Assembly (NCBI GenBank): GCA_905221605.1
Contig: CAJNDS010002137.1
Location: 542,851 to 606,850 of the forward strand
Source of the DNA: Symbiodinium natans
Taxonomy: Eukaryota; Sar; Dinophyceae; Suessiales; Symbiodiniaceae
Direction of reading: 5' to 3'
DNA length: 64,000 nt
A program made the position numbers and the translations under genes. This document shows, in pieces, positions 23,099 to 33,324 of the stretch. Under the pieces are notes generated by a model that did not search any database, was not told where the DNA came from, and saw only the letters and a program-made list of their open reading frames with translations. Numbering within the stretch: position 1 is the stretch's first letter; every line of letters begins with the position of its first letter.

Positions 23099-24150
23099 TT
23101 TGAGGCATGAGGCATAGGATGGCCCCTGACGGACGCCATCGTTTTCGTATTCGTATCAATTCGCAGTTTTAGGCCGAGCCGGCCAGTGAAGCGTCTGCCT
23201 TCCCGACCCAGCAACTAACACATGTCGCCTGAGCCTAGCACGGGATGTGAAAGGTATATATGTCTTTGAAACAAACTTTCCTGCTTACTGGGTCGGGTTT
23301 TGCGGGCGCTGGTGATTTTGGTTTTTCTTGCCTAGACCATCGCAGCCGAGTGCTCTTGAAGAGGAGCTTCTACAGCCAAAGACACCACGGGAAACATTGA
23401 AGAGAACCCTTTTGGGTGGAGTGGACGTGTATGCTCTCCATCAAAAGACGGCAGTGAACGCGCACACCATGCGCACACGGAAGCTATTCAAGTTTCCCGG
23501 CTCCTCTGCACTCGTCGAACGGCTTGCAACCTAGTCTCGAGGCTGCTTTCCCGAGGGCCCGGCCCAACGATAAAGGTGCCCCTGGCACAGGTTGGGCTCT
23601 CGCGTTGAGCGTCCAAAGGTGAGGCCTTTGCTTCCCAATGTTGTCCCTCATTTTGTCCTGCGCGAATTCACTCTGAGACCGCAAAAAAGCAGGGCTGCTC
23701 TTAAGTCCCGCCGAGCTTCTAGACACTCACCCGAAGTGCTCAGAGGCAAGAAGGGGCACAAGGCAGAACCAGCGGACGCGGCGGCACAAAACAGGCTCTT
23801 TGGGGTACTCGTAGTTACGTCGTAGTTCATCGTGATTCATGTGGTACTCGTGGGACATCAGGCCAGAGGCCCCCTCTGTACAGGCATGCTTGGGGTATGT
23901 TTGGTACGCTTGCTTGGCGGCGTTTGGTGCGGCCGTCCCTCGGAGCACCTTTGGGCAGGCATGCGGAGGCCCTCAAGCGCTGTGTCCGGTATTAGAGTCC
24001 ACCGAGCTGAGACGGTTTACCAGGGTCTTGAAGAGGAGCCTTCGACGAAGGTATCAAGCCAACACCTAAATTACAAAATACCAAATTTTTGCGAAGGCCT
24101 TGACTTTATATGGGACCTCACTCTGGCCCCCCACCCCCAGACGGTTGGCG
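23099..24150. other. 3' flank of the fusion gene, no further gene seen
   Basis: Only short frames on both strands follow the TGA at 23096-23098. No recognisable domain, RNA gene or repeat was found. The sequence is mixed in composition. Confidence 0.4.
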
Positions 24151-24159
24151 TGTCCTGAC

Positions 24160-25130
24160 GAGAAAGCCCTGAGCCCCGAAGTCTGCGTGGCCCGATTCCC
24201 CAGAAAGGGGGGGATGAAAACAAGAAACCCTGAAGCTTGAAGAACATGTTAGAAGGCAGCCGCTTCGCTTATGTCATGCTCTCTAAACCCAAAAGAACCT
24301 ATGTGTTTTTTTGGTATTTTGAGTCCCGAAGGCCTTGCAAAGCGTGGTATGGCTCGGGACGGTTTGCGTTTGCTGCACGACAGACATCGGAGCATGGGCA
24401 GAATGTGGTAGTGTTGGGCAGCATTTGCCAGCACTTCAACCGGCAAAGAAGCATGTCGTGCCCCCCCTGGATTCTTGCTCTGCGCAGCTGTTGTTTTTAG
24501 ACGTTTGATTGCATGCGTGCTGCACATCACTCGTTGCCGGTGTCGTGACAGAGGACTGGGCGCACGGGTCCGCTGCTTTTGTGCATCAATCAAGAAGGAG
24601 GTAGAGGGGAGTTGTGCCTTCTTGGTAGTTCTCACGTGAATATGGACTTTTAGGTTGGAATGGTTTTGTATACTTGAACTTTGAGACTTACCACACTTTA
24701 AAACTAATCTCGAAAAGGGTGAAACAGCAGATGAATTCTAACTGCTTGTTGTGTTGTTTGTGACTGTGTTGGCTTCCTCCGTTGGTTGTTTCTCTGGTGA
24801 GACCTGTGTATATCCAACTTGATGATGCGCCTTGCGAGCTTCGCGGTTCTGCTCCGGCCTCAACAAGCCTCAGATGCCCGATGGTGGAAGCAACCATGTG
24901 TGATAGCTGCCTGTCATCTTGCCGTTGCTGTTAGGACACTGGAAGAACCGTTAGCAGCTAGCACAAGGTTTTGTTGGTGCTGGTGGCTGTTGCAGGGCAT
25001 GATTTGGCATTTATCTTTATCAGTCTGTAGGACCTGGGATTGAACACCACGATGCTAATCCACTGCTGCTTTGGATCACCTCCGACTCTTGTCGAAACCC
25101 GTGAAGAGTTCCTGGAAAGGCTGCGGGGAG
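24160..25130. repeat. Dispersed repeat, copy 1 (~0.95 kb)
   Basis: This stretch is recognisably related to 54510-55330. Shared blocks in the same order include CCAGAAAGGGGG, GCTTCGCTTATGTCATGCTC, ATGGCTCGGGAC then TTTGCGTTTGCTG, CACTTCAACCGGCAAA, GATGCGCCT, CATGTGTGAT and GGTGGCTGTTGCA, then CAGTCTGTAG and GCTAATCC. Divergence is high with many indels and no shared long open frame, so it is an old non-coding dispersed family. Confidence 0.75.
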
Positions 25131-25220
25131 CAAGCTGATGGTAAGGCCTTGGTAGGAGTAAAACGGGCTAGGGATCTCCACAGCAGCTTTCGCTAGATGG
25201 CGGCTGTCTCAAAGGCACGC

Positions 25221-25345
25221 CCAACTGCCCAAGTAGGTATAAGTAGGTCTAATAGGTATAAGTAGGTCTAAGTAGGTATAAGTAGGTATAAGTAGGTATA
25301 AGTAGGTATAAGTAGGTCTAAGTAGGTCTAAGTAGGTACAACTGT
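25221..25345. repeat. Decanucleotide repeat AAGTAGGTAT/AAGTAGGTCT
   Basis: About twelve head-to-tail 10 bp units differing mainly at position 9 (A or C). It lies immediately upstream of the kelch-like exon with a signal-peptide-like leader. Confidence 0.95.
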
Positions 25346-25365
25346 AGCTGTACAGTCAGGCTGCC

Positions 25366-25665
25366 TTTGTGCTGAGGCGCGGAGCGCTCGTGCTCCTGGC
25401 GTCGGCTTGCTTGGCCCAGGCACATGTGCAAGACAAGTGGTGCGTGACGCCAAAATTGGCAGACATGACGGAGCGAGGGGCAGTCACACTCACGCCAAAG
25501 ACACGTCTGGCCAACTGGTGGCAGGAAGTCACCCCATCCGGTTCCCTGCCCAGCGCGCGGGACTACAACTCTGGCCTGGAGCCCCGTGGCTATGCCGGAG
25601 TGTCTACGAGAACAGTTTCTCCCAAATCAAAGTTGGGGTCACTCAAATACAACATATTTCCGTGT
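25366..25665 (+). pseudogene. Kelch-gene 5' fragment with signal-peptide-like leader
   Basis: The plus frame reads LRRGALVLLASACLAQA, a good secretion signal but without its own ATG (perhaps an exon start after CAG). It continues to WWQEVTPSGSLPSARDYNSG, then LEPRGY, which is the first half of a kelch blade. Compared with the duplicate at 27615 it lacks about 14 bp where the di-Gly strand should be encoded, so the blade is broken. No further kelch blades follow in frame. I infer a decayed or partial duplicate of a secreted kelch gene. Confidence 0.5.
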
Positions 25666-25718
25666 TATGGCAGGTCAGCTCAAGCAGCACAGGGTTTTTG
25701 CTAGCCAGATTTGTTGCA

Positions 25719-26759
25719 ATGCGTGGCGTTTCCGTGATGTTGCGCTGGATTTTGCTGCTGGCAAACGATGTGACAGCATCTTCGTACAGTTGCACGTCGC
25801 ATGAGACGTGTTATCCTGCAGATCAGAGTGCGGCGCAAACCCGAGCAAACCTGCTTCAACACGCCACGAGCCGCGGTACTGCAACCGATGGGCGTGAATT
25901 GCGAGTATCAAATTTGGTTTATGACCGTGGTTATGATCAACTTTCAACTGCCGCTTGTGGCCCCAACCCAACGGCACGAATTGCTCTGTGCTGGCTAAGT
26001 GCATACCCGGAGCTGCCTGACATGATGTTACATACTTTACAACGTTTCAAGGAAGTTTGCCCGCAACAGTTGCAAACAGCTACCGCGTGGGTGGCGAACG
26101 ACACCGTGATGCCATCCAATGTGTCAGATGTGGTGAAGTTTCAGCGTCTGCCCGCAGGCATGCAGCCACATGCTGCAAAGGCATACGTCATTCAAAATAC
26201 CGGGATTGCTTCTGATACCCACGTCCTCTTCCTCGATGTCGACTCTTGGCCATGTCCCGGGTGGTTTGCAGGAATATACCATTATGCAGCCAACTTATCA
26301 GTGGACGTGACATGGACAGAAGCGCCATTCAGTGCTTGTGGTGGCTACGCTGGTAAGTCATGTGCACTTGCCATCTCCCCCAGCATCCAAGGCCCAATCC
26401 TTTCCGAGTACAAGAAAATGGCAGAGCGCAATACAGGGACGCTTTTTATGGTCAAAAAGTCAGAGAGAACGAGGAAGTGGCTTTCAGACGTAAGAGAGAT
26501 CTACGAAAAGATGCAAAGCTCCGACATACAGAAAGGAGGCGGCCATGGAGGGAATGCCGATCAGCCATCCTTCCGGGAGGCTTTCTTTCTGCACCGGAAT
26601 GAGCTGAAAGAAGCTCTGGTGCCCAACAGCCTTGGTTGTCGGACACATCCCCGGGACAGCAAGAAGTGTGAAGGTCAGTGCTATTGTGCGTGCTCTGAAT
26701 GTTTGTTTGTACACCATAAAGTACTCTTTGATGCATGTTCAAAGTACGCCAGTGATTGA
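25719..26759 (+). CDS. Putative secreted/Golgi glycosyltransferase (GT-A type, DxD)
   Basis: A single uninterrupted frame of 346 aa from ATG 25719 to TGA. The leader MRGVSVMLRWILLLANDVTA looks like a signal peptide or short anchor (ATG 25737 is an alternative start). The centre reads HVLFLDVDSWPCPGWFAGI: D173 and D175 form a DxD-type motif as in nucleotide-diphospho-sugar transferases, which use it to hold the metal and sugar nucleotide. Further family-like blocks are ARIALCWLSAYPELP, RNTGTLFMVKKSERTRKWL and ADQPSFREAFF. The C terminus is Cys-rich (CEGQCYCACSEC). The open frame extends upstream of the ATG through the kelch remnant in another register and is unrelated there. It has no introns, unlike the neighbouring multi-exon genes, which suggests a retrogene. 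Substrate is unknown. Confidence 0.65.
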   Translation: MRGVSVMLRWILLLANDVTASSYSCTSHETCYPADQSAAQTRANLLQHATSRGTATDGRELRVSNLVYDRGYDQLSTAACGPNPTARIALCWLSAYPELPDMMLHTLQRFKEVCPQQLQTATAWVANDTVMPSNVSDVVKFQRLPAGMQPHAAKAYVIQNTGIASDTHVLFLDVDSWPCPGWFAGIYHYAANLSVDVTWTEAPFSACGGYAGKSCALAISPSIQGPILSEYKKMAERNTGTLFMVKKSERTRKWLSDVREIYEKMQSSDIQKGGGHGGNADQPSFREAFFLHRNELKEALVPNSLGCRTHPRDSKKCEGQCYCACSECLFVHHKVLFDACSKYASD

Positions 26760-26869
26760 TACGCGTCCGATGGACGCAGATCGGGCTTGAAGTGCAAGAA
26801 CCTCAGGTCCTTAATCCATGTGATTTTAGGCTTTAGGGTGTAGGGTGTAGCTACTCGTCGCCATGCACC

Positions 26870-27560
26870 AGCATGATGGAAAAGGTTTGCCCGCAGTAGT
26901 AACCTGAGTAACAGCAGTAACGATAATCATGCCAAAATTAGCAGCAATAGTAATGGAAACATGAACGACGATAACAAGGATAGTAATAAGAACCATCAAT
27001 TCAATGCTAATCATACAAAGAGTGCGACTTAAGCGAACCACCGCCGTCATAATGACAACAGACAGTGTTAACCTTAGTAGTAAAAATGATAATGATGATA
27101 ATCATAAGCATGCAGTAGCAATAGTACTAACAGTCCCAATAAGCGCAATAGACATAGAAGCAATAATAGCAATCACACGCAGGTTGCAGAGGGAAGACCC
27201 GCGTGGGGACCTTAAATCATGGGGCCGTAAACCCAAGAGAATACAAAACAGAGACCAGCCCATAGATTCAGGGACAAGCCTCACCCCAGCCCTTTGCTAT
27301 GGGTGCAACAATATAGCTTAGACATAATGGAAAGCAAACGTACACAAGCATGACAAGCAGTCAATAGGAATGGAGCCTTCGCGCTGCCCCTAACAGTAGC
27401 AACATTAGCAACAGTAGCAGCAGTAGTAACAAGTGTAGCAGTAACAATAATAGCAACAGCCATAATTTGTCACAGTAGTAATTTGTAACCGTAGTAACTG
27501 TGTAGTAGCAGTAGTAAGTCGTAACCGTAGCAGTAACGGGAGCTAGAGTAAGATTCAAAG
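26870..27560. repeat. Low-complexity AGTAR/TAACA-rich stretch
   Basis: Irregular short units of the kind GTAGTAACAGTAGTA and AATAATAG dominate, giving open frames on both strands that are compositional artefacts. A less repetitive ~130 bp lies at 27190-27320. Confidence 0.6.
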
Positions 27561-27614
27561 CATGAAACAAACATGCAGATGCTCGGGCTATGACAGGAAC
27601 ATTCTGCATACTGC

Positions 27615-27800
27615 ATGCTGGTGGCAGGAAGTCACCCCATCCGGTTCCCTGCCCAGCGCGCGGGACTACAACTCTGGCCTGGAGCCCCGTGGCTATGTCT
27701 TTGTATGGCGGCCGGAGTGTCTACGAGAACAGCTTCTCCCAAATCAAAGTTGGGGTCACTCAAATACATTCAAATACAACATATCTCCTCTCCTGGTTCT
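27615..27800 (+). pseudogene. Duplicate kelch-blade fragment
   Basis: Nearly identical to 25516-25660: TGGTGGCAGGAAGTCACCCC at 27618 matches the upstream copy and identity continues for ~150 bp. It encodes WWQEVTPSGSLPSARDYNSG, then LEPRGYVFVW. The expected kelch Y-GG is reached only in another register (…TATGGCGGCCGG…), pointing to a small deletion. Its partner lacks ~14 bp at the same point. Confidence 0.6.
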
Positions 27801-28012
27801 CTACTTTTCTCCTGTATTGTCGACTGCAGTGGTCCCTGAATGTGCGTAAATTGCTTCATTGGTTGAATGATGTTCGGTTGCAACTTGTCTGTGCGTTTCT
27901 CATGGATGAACAAGTCTCCCTCCTTTCCACGCGTTATAGGATGCAATCAGCTCAACACTTCGGTATCTGCAGAATCAAAAGCAGCAATCTCTTGATATTC
28001 CTCATCTGGTTC

Positions 28013-28769
28013 CTCAGAGGGTGGAAGCCAGAGGGAGGGAGGGTGTGAAGATGTGGTGAGTGGATCAGAGGAACAATCTGCGCCGAGGCAGCTACTTGAA
28101 CGACCTGTGGCTGCGTGAGGCCCGCGTGGTTTGTGGGGCTGCTATCAAAGCGTGCCGAGCAACATTCCTTGACCGCAGAGTGGGGCTGGGCAGCTTTAGC
28201 ATGGCGCAGTGCGGCTTTTGAGTCGGCTTTTGGTTGATATCGGTGTTGTTTTGGCAGCTGAGCTGTCAGATTTGTGCCACGGCCTGTCCGGCAGGCCAGC
28301 GGGTGCCAGCAAGTCACGGCGTCCGGTGCCCTGCCCAGTAGGCGTGTTGAACACGCCGTGGCCTGGAGCCCCATGGCGGTGGCCGCTACGTCTTCGGTGG
28401 CTATTGCGGCCGGGGCCCTGCACATCTGAGCATGTCAGATGGTAGAAGCCAGGAAGGAAAGATGCCCATGGCGTGGCTGTTGAGTTGACTTTTGCTTGAT
28501 CCAGTGCTGTTTGGCTGCTGAACTGTGTTATGGCCTGTTTGCTAGGTCGGCGGGTGGCAACAAGTCCCCCGCGATACCGACTTGGCGTGCCCTGGAGCCC
28601 CGTGGCGGAAGGCCTCAATGTCTTTGGTGACGGCCGCGGCCCGGGCACACCTGCTTCCTCAGAGGGTGGAAGCCAGAGGGAGGGAGGGTGTGAAGATGTG
28701 GTGAGTGGATCAGAGGAACAATCTGCGCCGAGGCAGCTACTTGAACGACCTGTGGCTGCATGAGGCCCC
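28013..28769 (+). pseudogene. Decayed kelch exons in tandem, bounded by a 110 bp direct repeat
   Basis: A ~110 bp block (from CTCAGAGGGTGGAAGCCAG to CTGTGGCTGC) at 28013-28125 recurs at 28661-28769 with one visible mismatch. Between the copies, two diverged ~250 bp units start near 28190 and 28440. Each ends in a kelch-like half-blade: WQQVTASGALPSRRVEHAVA near 28300 with YVFGGYCGRG in another register, and a weaker WQQVP... copy near 28555. This looks like expansion of intron-plus-exon units of a kelch gene followed by decay. Confidence 0.55.
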
Positions 28770-31700
28770 CAGCTCAGCTCAGCTTTGGTAAGCTGTGAGC
28801 CGAGATGAGCCGAGAAGCTGGCGCAACAGCTTGATGTGCTGACATTTGCCTAGCTGCAGGGAGAAAAGCTCGGCAGTTTGACAGGCGGCAGCGGAGGCCT
28901 GACAGTTGGTGTTTTTGCAAGGCCAAGCCAAAGGACTAGGCATGGTGAGGAGCATCAGTATGTGCGTGAAACCTCTGTGAAGGAGATCTGCATGTTCTGC
29001 AGCAGATCAGCAGATCAAGAGAGTGCGGGCTTTCTCCTTGCCGAGGCTGCTCCTTTTTCAATGTGCACTTCCTCTGCTATATAGGCTCCGCTGCGAGTGC
29101 CACATGGTTCAAACAATTCGCTGGTCCTGTTGTCTGCGGGCAGGGCCAGGGCTGAAAGTGCTGTGAGAAGTGGTCGTGTGGCTGCCGTGGGCTCAAGCAT
29201 CTACCTCCCATCAGCACCGAGGCTGCCATGGGATCCCTGGCTCTGCAATTATGGCTTCGCTTCACGCGGCTTTTTTTGACGCGAGGGACGCACATCCGGG
29301 GCCAAGGAGACCAGTTGCCGAAGACTCTGCCGAAGATCACGCGCAGAGGCAAAAAGCGCGGATCCGAGCACAACCCGCAGCTGTAGACAGGAGCCAAAAT
29401 GTTGGGTTTCTTGCTCGTTGTTATGAGGTGTGACGGCAATGATAACTTCAGACGCGAGCGCAGCCGGCGCCGCAAGGCGTTTGCATCGACACCCTTGATT
29501 TCGCTATGCTCCCATGACTTGCAGCCACACCTTGTTCTGAGCGCGGTCGAGACACCCATGATAGCCATGATATGATGGGCGTGCAATTGTGTGGAGGGCG
29601 CTGCGGATGCGCTGAGCTCTGAGGCAGTGGTGCTGACTCACATGAATCACTGAGCATTGTGGCTTCCAAGGGTCTAGAACTACCAGAGCACGGGTTGCCC
29701 GAAGCCCGAACCCTGGAGAATCCCAAAAGTTGGGATTGACCAAAAGTGCCTGACCTGGACATGCTGGACTACAAGTCAGAGAAAGAACATCCCGGAGACT
29801 TCAGGTTTCCCTCGCTGTGAGTGATTGGGCTTCGTCTAGGAGAGGTTTTGTTTTGATTGGCTCGCTTGGCCCAAGTCTTACCCAGGCTAGAGTGTCAAAG
29901 GCTGCTTGGAGGATGTATACCCTAAGCCGAAGCCTCAGTCCAAAGTTTGAAAAAATCTAGGCTGACACTCAGATCTGAGTCACAAGTCCGGGTTCCAAGT
30001 CTGTGGAAAATGATGGCAGTAAATGGCAACTCAAAGCTGACTCAGCCCCTTAGCAGCCCCTTACTACACCGTCTGTGTCAAAAGTGGCATTGCCACCATT
30101 CGGTGGAGTGCCTGGTACGCAGATTACCTGCGAATTTGCTGTTAGCATGTCAGTGATAGCTCCAAAGTCATCAAGTTGCGAATTTGCTCCGCGGCAAGGC
30201 GCTGCCTCCGACCCTTGTTTCTGGAGATGCGGATGGCCCCGCGCAGCGAGACGTCTACTTCGGCAACCTGGTGCGTGGGATGGTCAACGAAGAGGCTGTG
30301 CGCAAAAGCTGTGCAAATCCCTGAAATATGTTCACATTTGAGGAGTAATGTTGTTTAGTGAGACATCCTCGTTCCCGCCCAACCAACAGCGCTTCATCTG
30401 CCGATCGCTTAATGTTGGAGCAGTTTGGGTAAGTTAAACTTCCGGCACGGGGTGGCCTGCATTTTTCTTCCCTGTTGTTTTGGCAGGTGATGCGCAATTT
30501 AATTCAGCCTGCGGCAATGCAAGCTCCGGAGTATGATCCGGAGCTGGGCCCACCAATCACAAAGGCCTTGGGCGCGGTTTGAACTCGGATGACGAAAGTA
30601 GTTGACAGATGCAGAGCACATGAGCCTTGACGGCGCGCAGCGATGGTTGATCTTCAAGTGACAGCAAGGGGAGTTGCGCAGGTCACAATAATTCCAAATG
30701 CAGCACATGGCTTCGTCCAGTTCCAGAGCGCTGCCCTTGCTACATGGAGCATCGCCAGGTTCCACGCAACAGCCGCCCAACAGAGCACAGTAGTCCTGTC
30801 GAAGCTTGCGGCTCAAGCGGCTTGGGGTGTGTGCCAACAGTGACTTGGGGTGTTGATTCTTGAGAATGATGCCAAGGAGCTGTTCGGGAACAAGATGCAA
30901 GTTGGCCGCCCCTGCTTCTCGGGCTTCAGAGCATTCTGCGAAAAGCCCAACTCGAAGTCAACCCTTCTTGAGACATGAAGCTGTTGCCAAAAAGCTCACC
31001 GCTTGCCCGCTTGCGCCTTCTCTTCTGCAAAGTCCAAGGCAAATACGCTGGGACAGTCAGCGAGCCCCAAAATCAGGTGTGGTCTTGGCCTCTGCCTCCA
31101 CTTTGCGCGGCACAGCCACGCCGTGGCGAAAGGAGCTCCGCCAAACCTGCAAGTGCCAGCGCAAGCGAGGGCGACATCGAGGCACCCAGGGGCGCAGGAG
31201 TTCGCCTCAGCCTCTCTCAGGCTCTCAGGCTCTCAGGCCACACACCGCAGAGGTCTCCACTCTTGAAGCCGTTTCACCTTCGTCGCGCAAATCTGCATGA
31301 GTTCTGACAGTCGGGGTCAGGCGCCTACATGTGTGAGATCTTGGAACGTTTGCATGTTGGCCCACGTCTCCGATTTCTGTTTCCGCTGCGCTTGTCGTTG
31401 CTCCTTGTCGTTGCTTCTGGACGTGACAAGCAATTCGGTATCTGTGCTACCAACTCTTGTGCGCACAGTCCATTGATCGGGCTTGTTGCTGAGCTAGCAC
31501 ATGATCAGAGTGCAAGTCCCGGATTGATGGCATAATTCGGAGGTCGCCTGTCGTTTTGACAGCGATGGGGTGTAAGGTACAGAAACACAGAAAGTCTCCG
31601 CAAGGGATGCTTGCAATCGTATGGTTCAAGATGGATATGACAAGGGATATGAGAATGGTACGATTGTGTTTCGTCTGATGCCTTGATCTGACGCTCTTGA

Positions 31701-33310
31701 AGAGTGCCAGAGAAAATGCTGCAGCCATATCACTGCACTGCTAGCAGTGGTTCTGACTGCGCACAGAGAGAGTGTGGATGCTGCCTGGGGACAAAACACC
31801 AGATTTTTTTGCGGACTGCTTGACGCAGATGAAATGCACCAGTGCAATTTTGACGAGTCTTTGGCGTGTTTGCGTTGGACATGGAGGCAAGACTGCAACC
31901 AACGGCCTGCAGCTCAGTAGTCGTCTGTTTTCACTCCACCCCAGATGCGCTGCGTGCACAGGACTTGCAGAAAGTCTACACGCAGATGCCAGATGCGCAC
32001 ATGCAGACGGGCAGTCGTCCCCAGACAATATGAAGTCTGAGGTCCTTGGCGGTGGTCTCGTCGAGGAGAACAAGTCAGGGTCCTACCTCCCCGACAGGCG
32101 CACAGAAAGCGTTCCTTGAAAATGATTAAGGCGGGTTTTCTTCTCGGCAGACTGGAAGCACATGGGGAGCAGGCAGCAGACGTGAATGTCTACCATGCCC
32201 TGCAGCCCTCCTCCCTTACTTTGAATCCGAGTAGGGGTTGATACGCCAAATCGGGCCTAGTTGTGCAAGAGTCCTGAACTGTTGGGAAGCCATTCGCCGC
32301 AGTAAGAATCTCCACCATGCTTCGTAGCAACACTTGCTCGGGCGTCATTGGCCCAATGGCCCTCATAGAGCCCTGACGTTGATGTGTGCCGCATAGCCCC
32401 TACTTTGGCAGACCACGCTCTTGGTTTGGAAAGTCTGCTGCCCAAGGCTTGATCGTGCCATCTCCTGTTTTTGGATGAACGGGACATCGTTCTGGCACCC
32501 TGGGCCCCCCCCCCCCCCCCCAAAACCTTTTTCCCCCCTCCCCCTTCCCTTTTTCCTCTCACCGATGGCGAATTTCGTGGTTTTATTCCAGGGTCTTTTC
32601 ACCTTCACTTTTAGTATTATTACAAGCGCACTATTGTTCGCGCATGAATAATAGTAAAATGAAGAGAGAAAAGAGGGAAGTGAATGAGTGTACGACATGA
32701 ACGTGGTTTTCGAGGTTAAGTTCATTCATATCTTCATTCTGGTTTCGGCTGTGTGGTTCAATTGTTCACTTAGCCCCTAAATTTTATATTAAAATGTAAG
32801 GAGTGAAAAGACGCACGATTCTAATATTAATTTGGGGCGTGAACAAGTTGAACGACGCAACCGCCCAAAAGACCGGCGAATTTCGTGGGTTTTCAGCAAA
32901 CCGTTCCGGCTCGAAACGCTGGGCATCCTGATGATCCGTGGGGACAGCCCGAGCCTCAACGACAGCGCTGCGTTGGGCGCGTGGTGTAGCGTGATGTGAC
33001 GCTTGATGCAGGTATGTCCCTGACGGATAAGGTCTAGGCAGGGGGCTCTAGTCCGCGCAGCACCTGGCACGCTAAAAAGTGCCAGTGTGCGCAGCGGTAC
33101 AGCCCCGAAGCAAGAGATCAGAAGGAACCAAAACCAGAGATGGAATCTCGGGCTTCACAAATACCCGACCCTTCTGGTTCAGGTGCGTTACATTGCGGCC
33201 TTGTCTGCTCGCGTTGCCTTTCAGAAGGCCCTTCGCTTTGCCGACACCTTAAATCTCTTCTGGAAAAAGAACACACGTGGTTTTGTAACACAATTGGGGG
33301 GAGAAGCAGC
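28770..33310. other. 4.5 kb gene-poor stretch
   Basis: No open frame here shows a domain I recognise. The longest are overlapping frames on both strands (29077-29586 minus, 30499-30900 minus with a non-ATG start, 30860-31307 plus), so none is favoured. A poly-C run lies at about 32507-32521, and the flank 32590-32830 is AT-richer. No RNA gene was recognised. Confidence 0.35.
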
Positions 33311-33324
33311 CGCCTCCCTGTGCG

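Noticed and set aside
29077-31307. Overlapping frames of 100-170 aa on both strands
   Set aside because: No domain, mixed non-ATG starts, comparable frames on the opposite strand; cannot be separated from chance.
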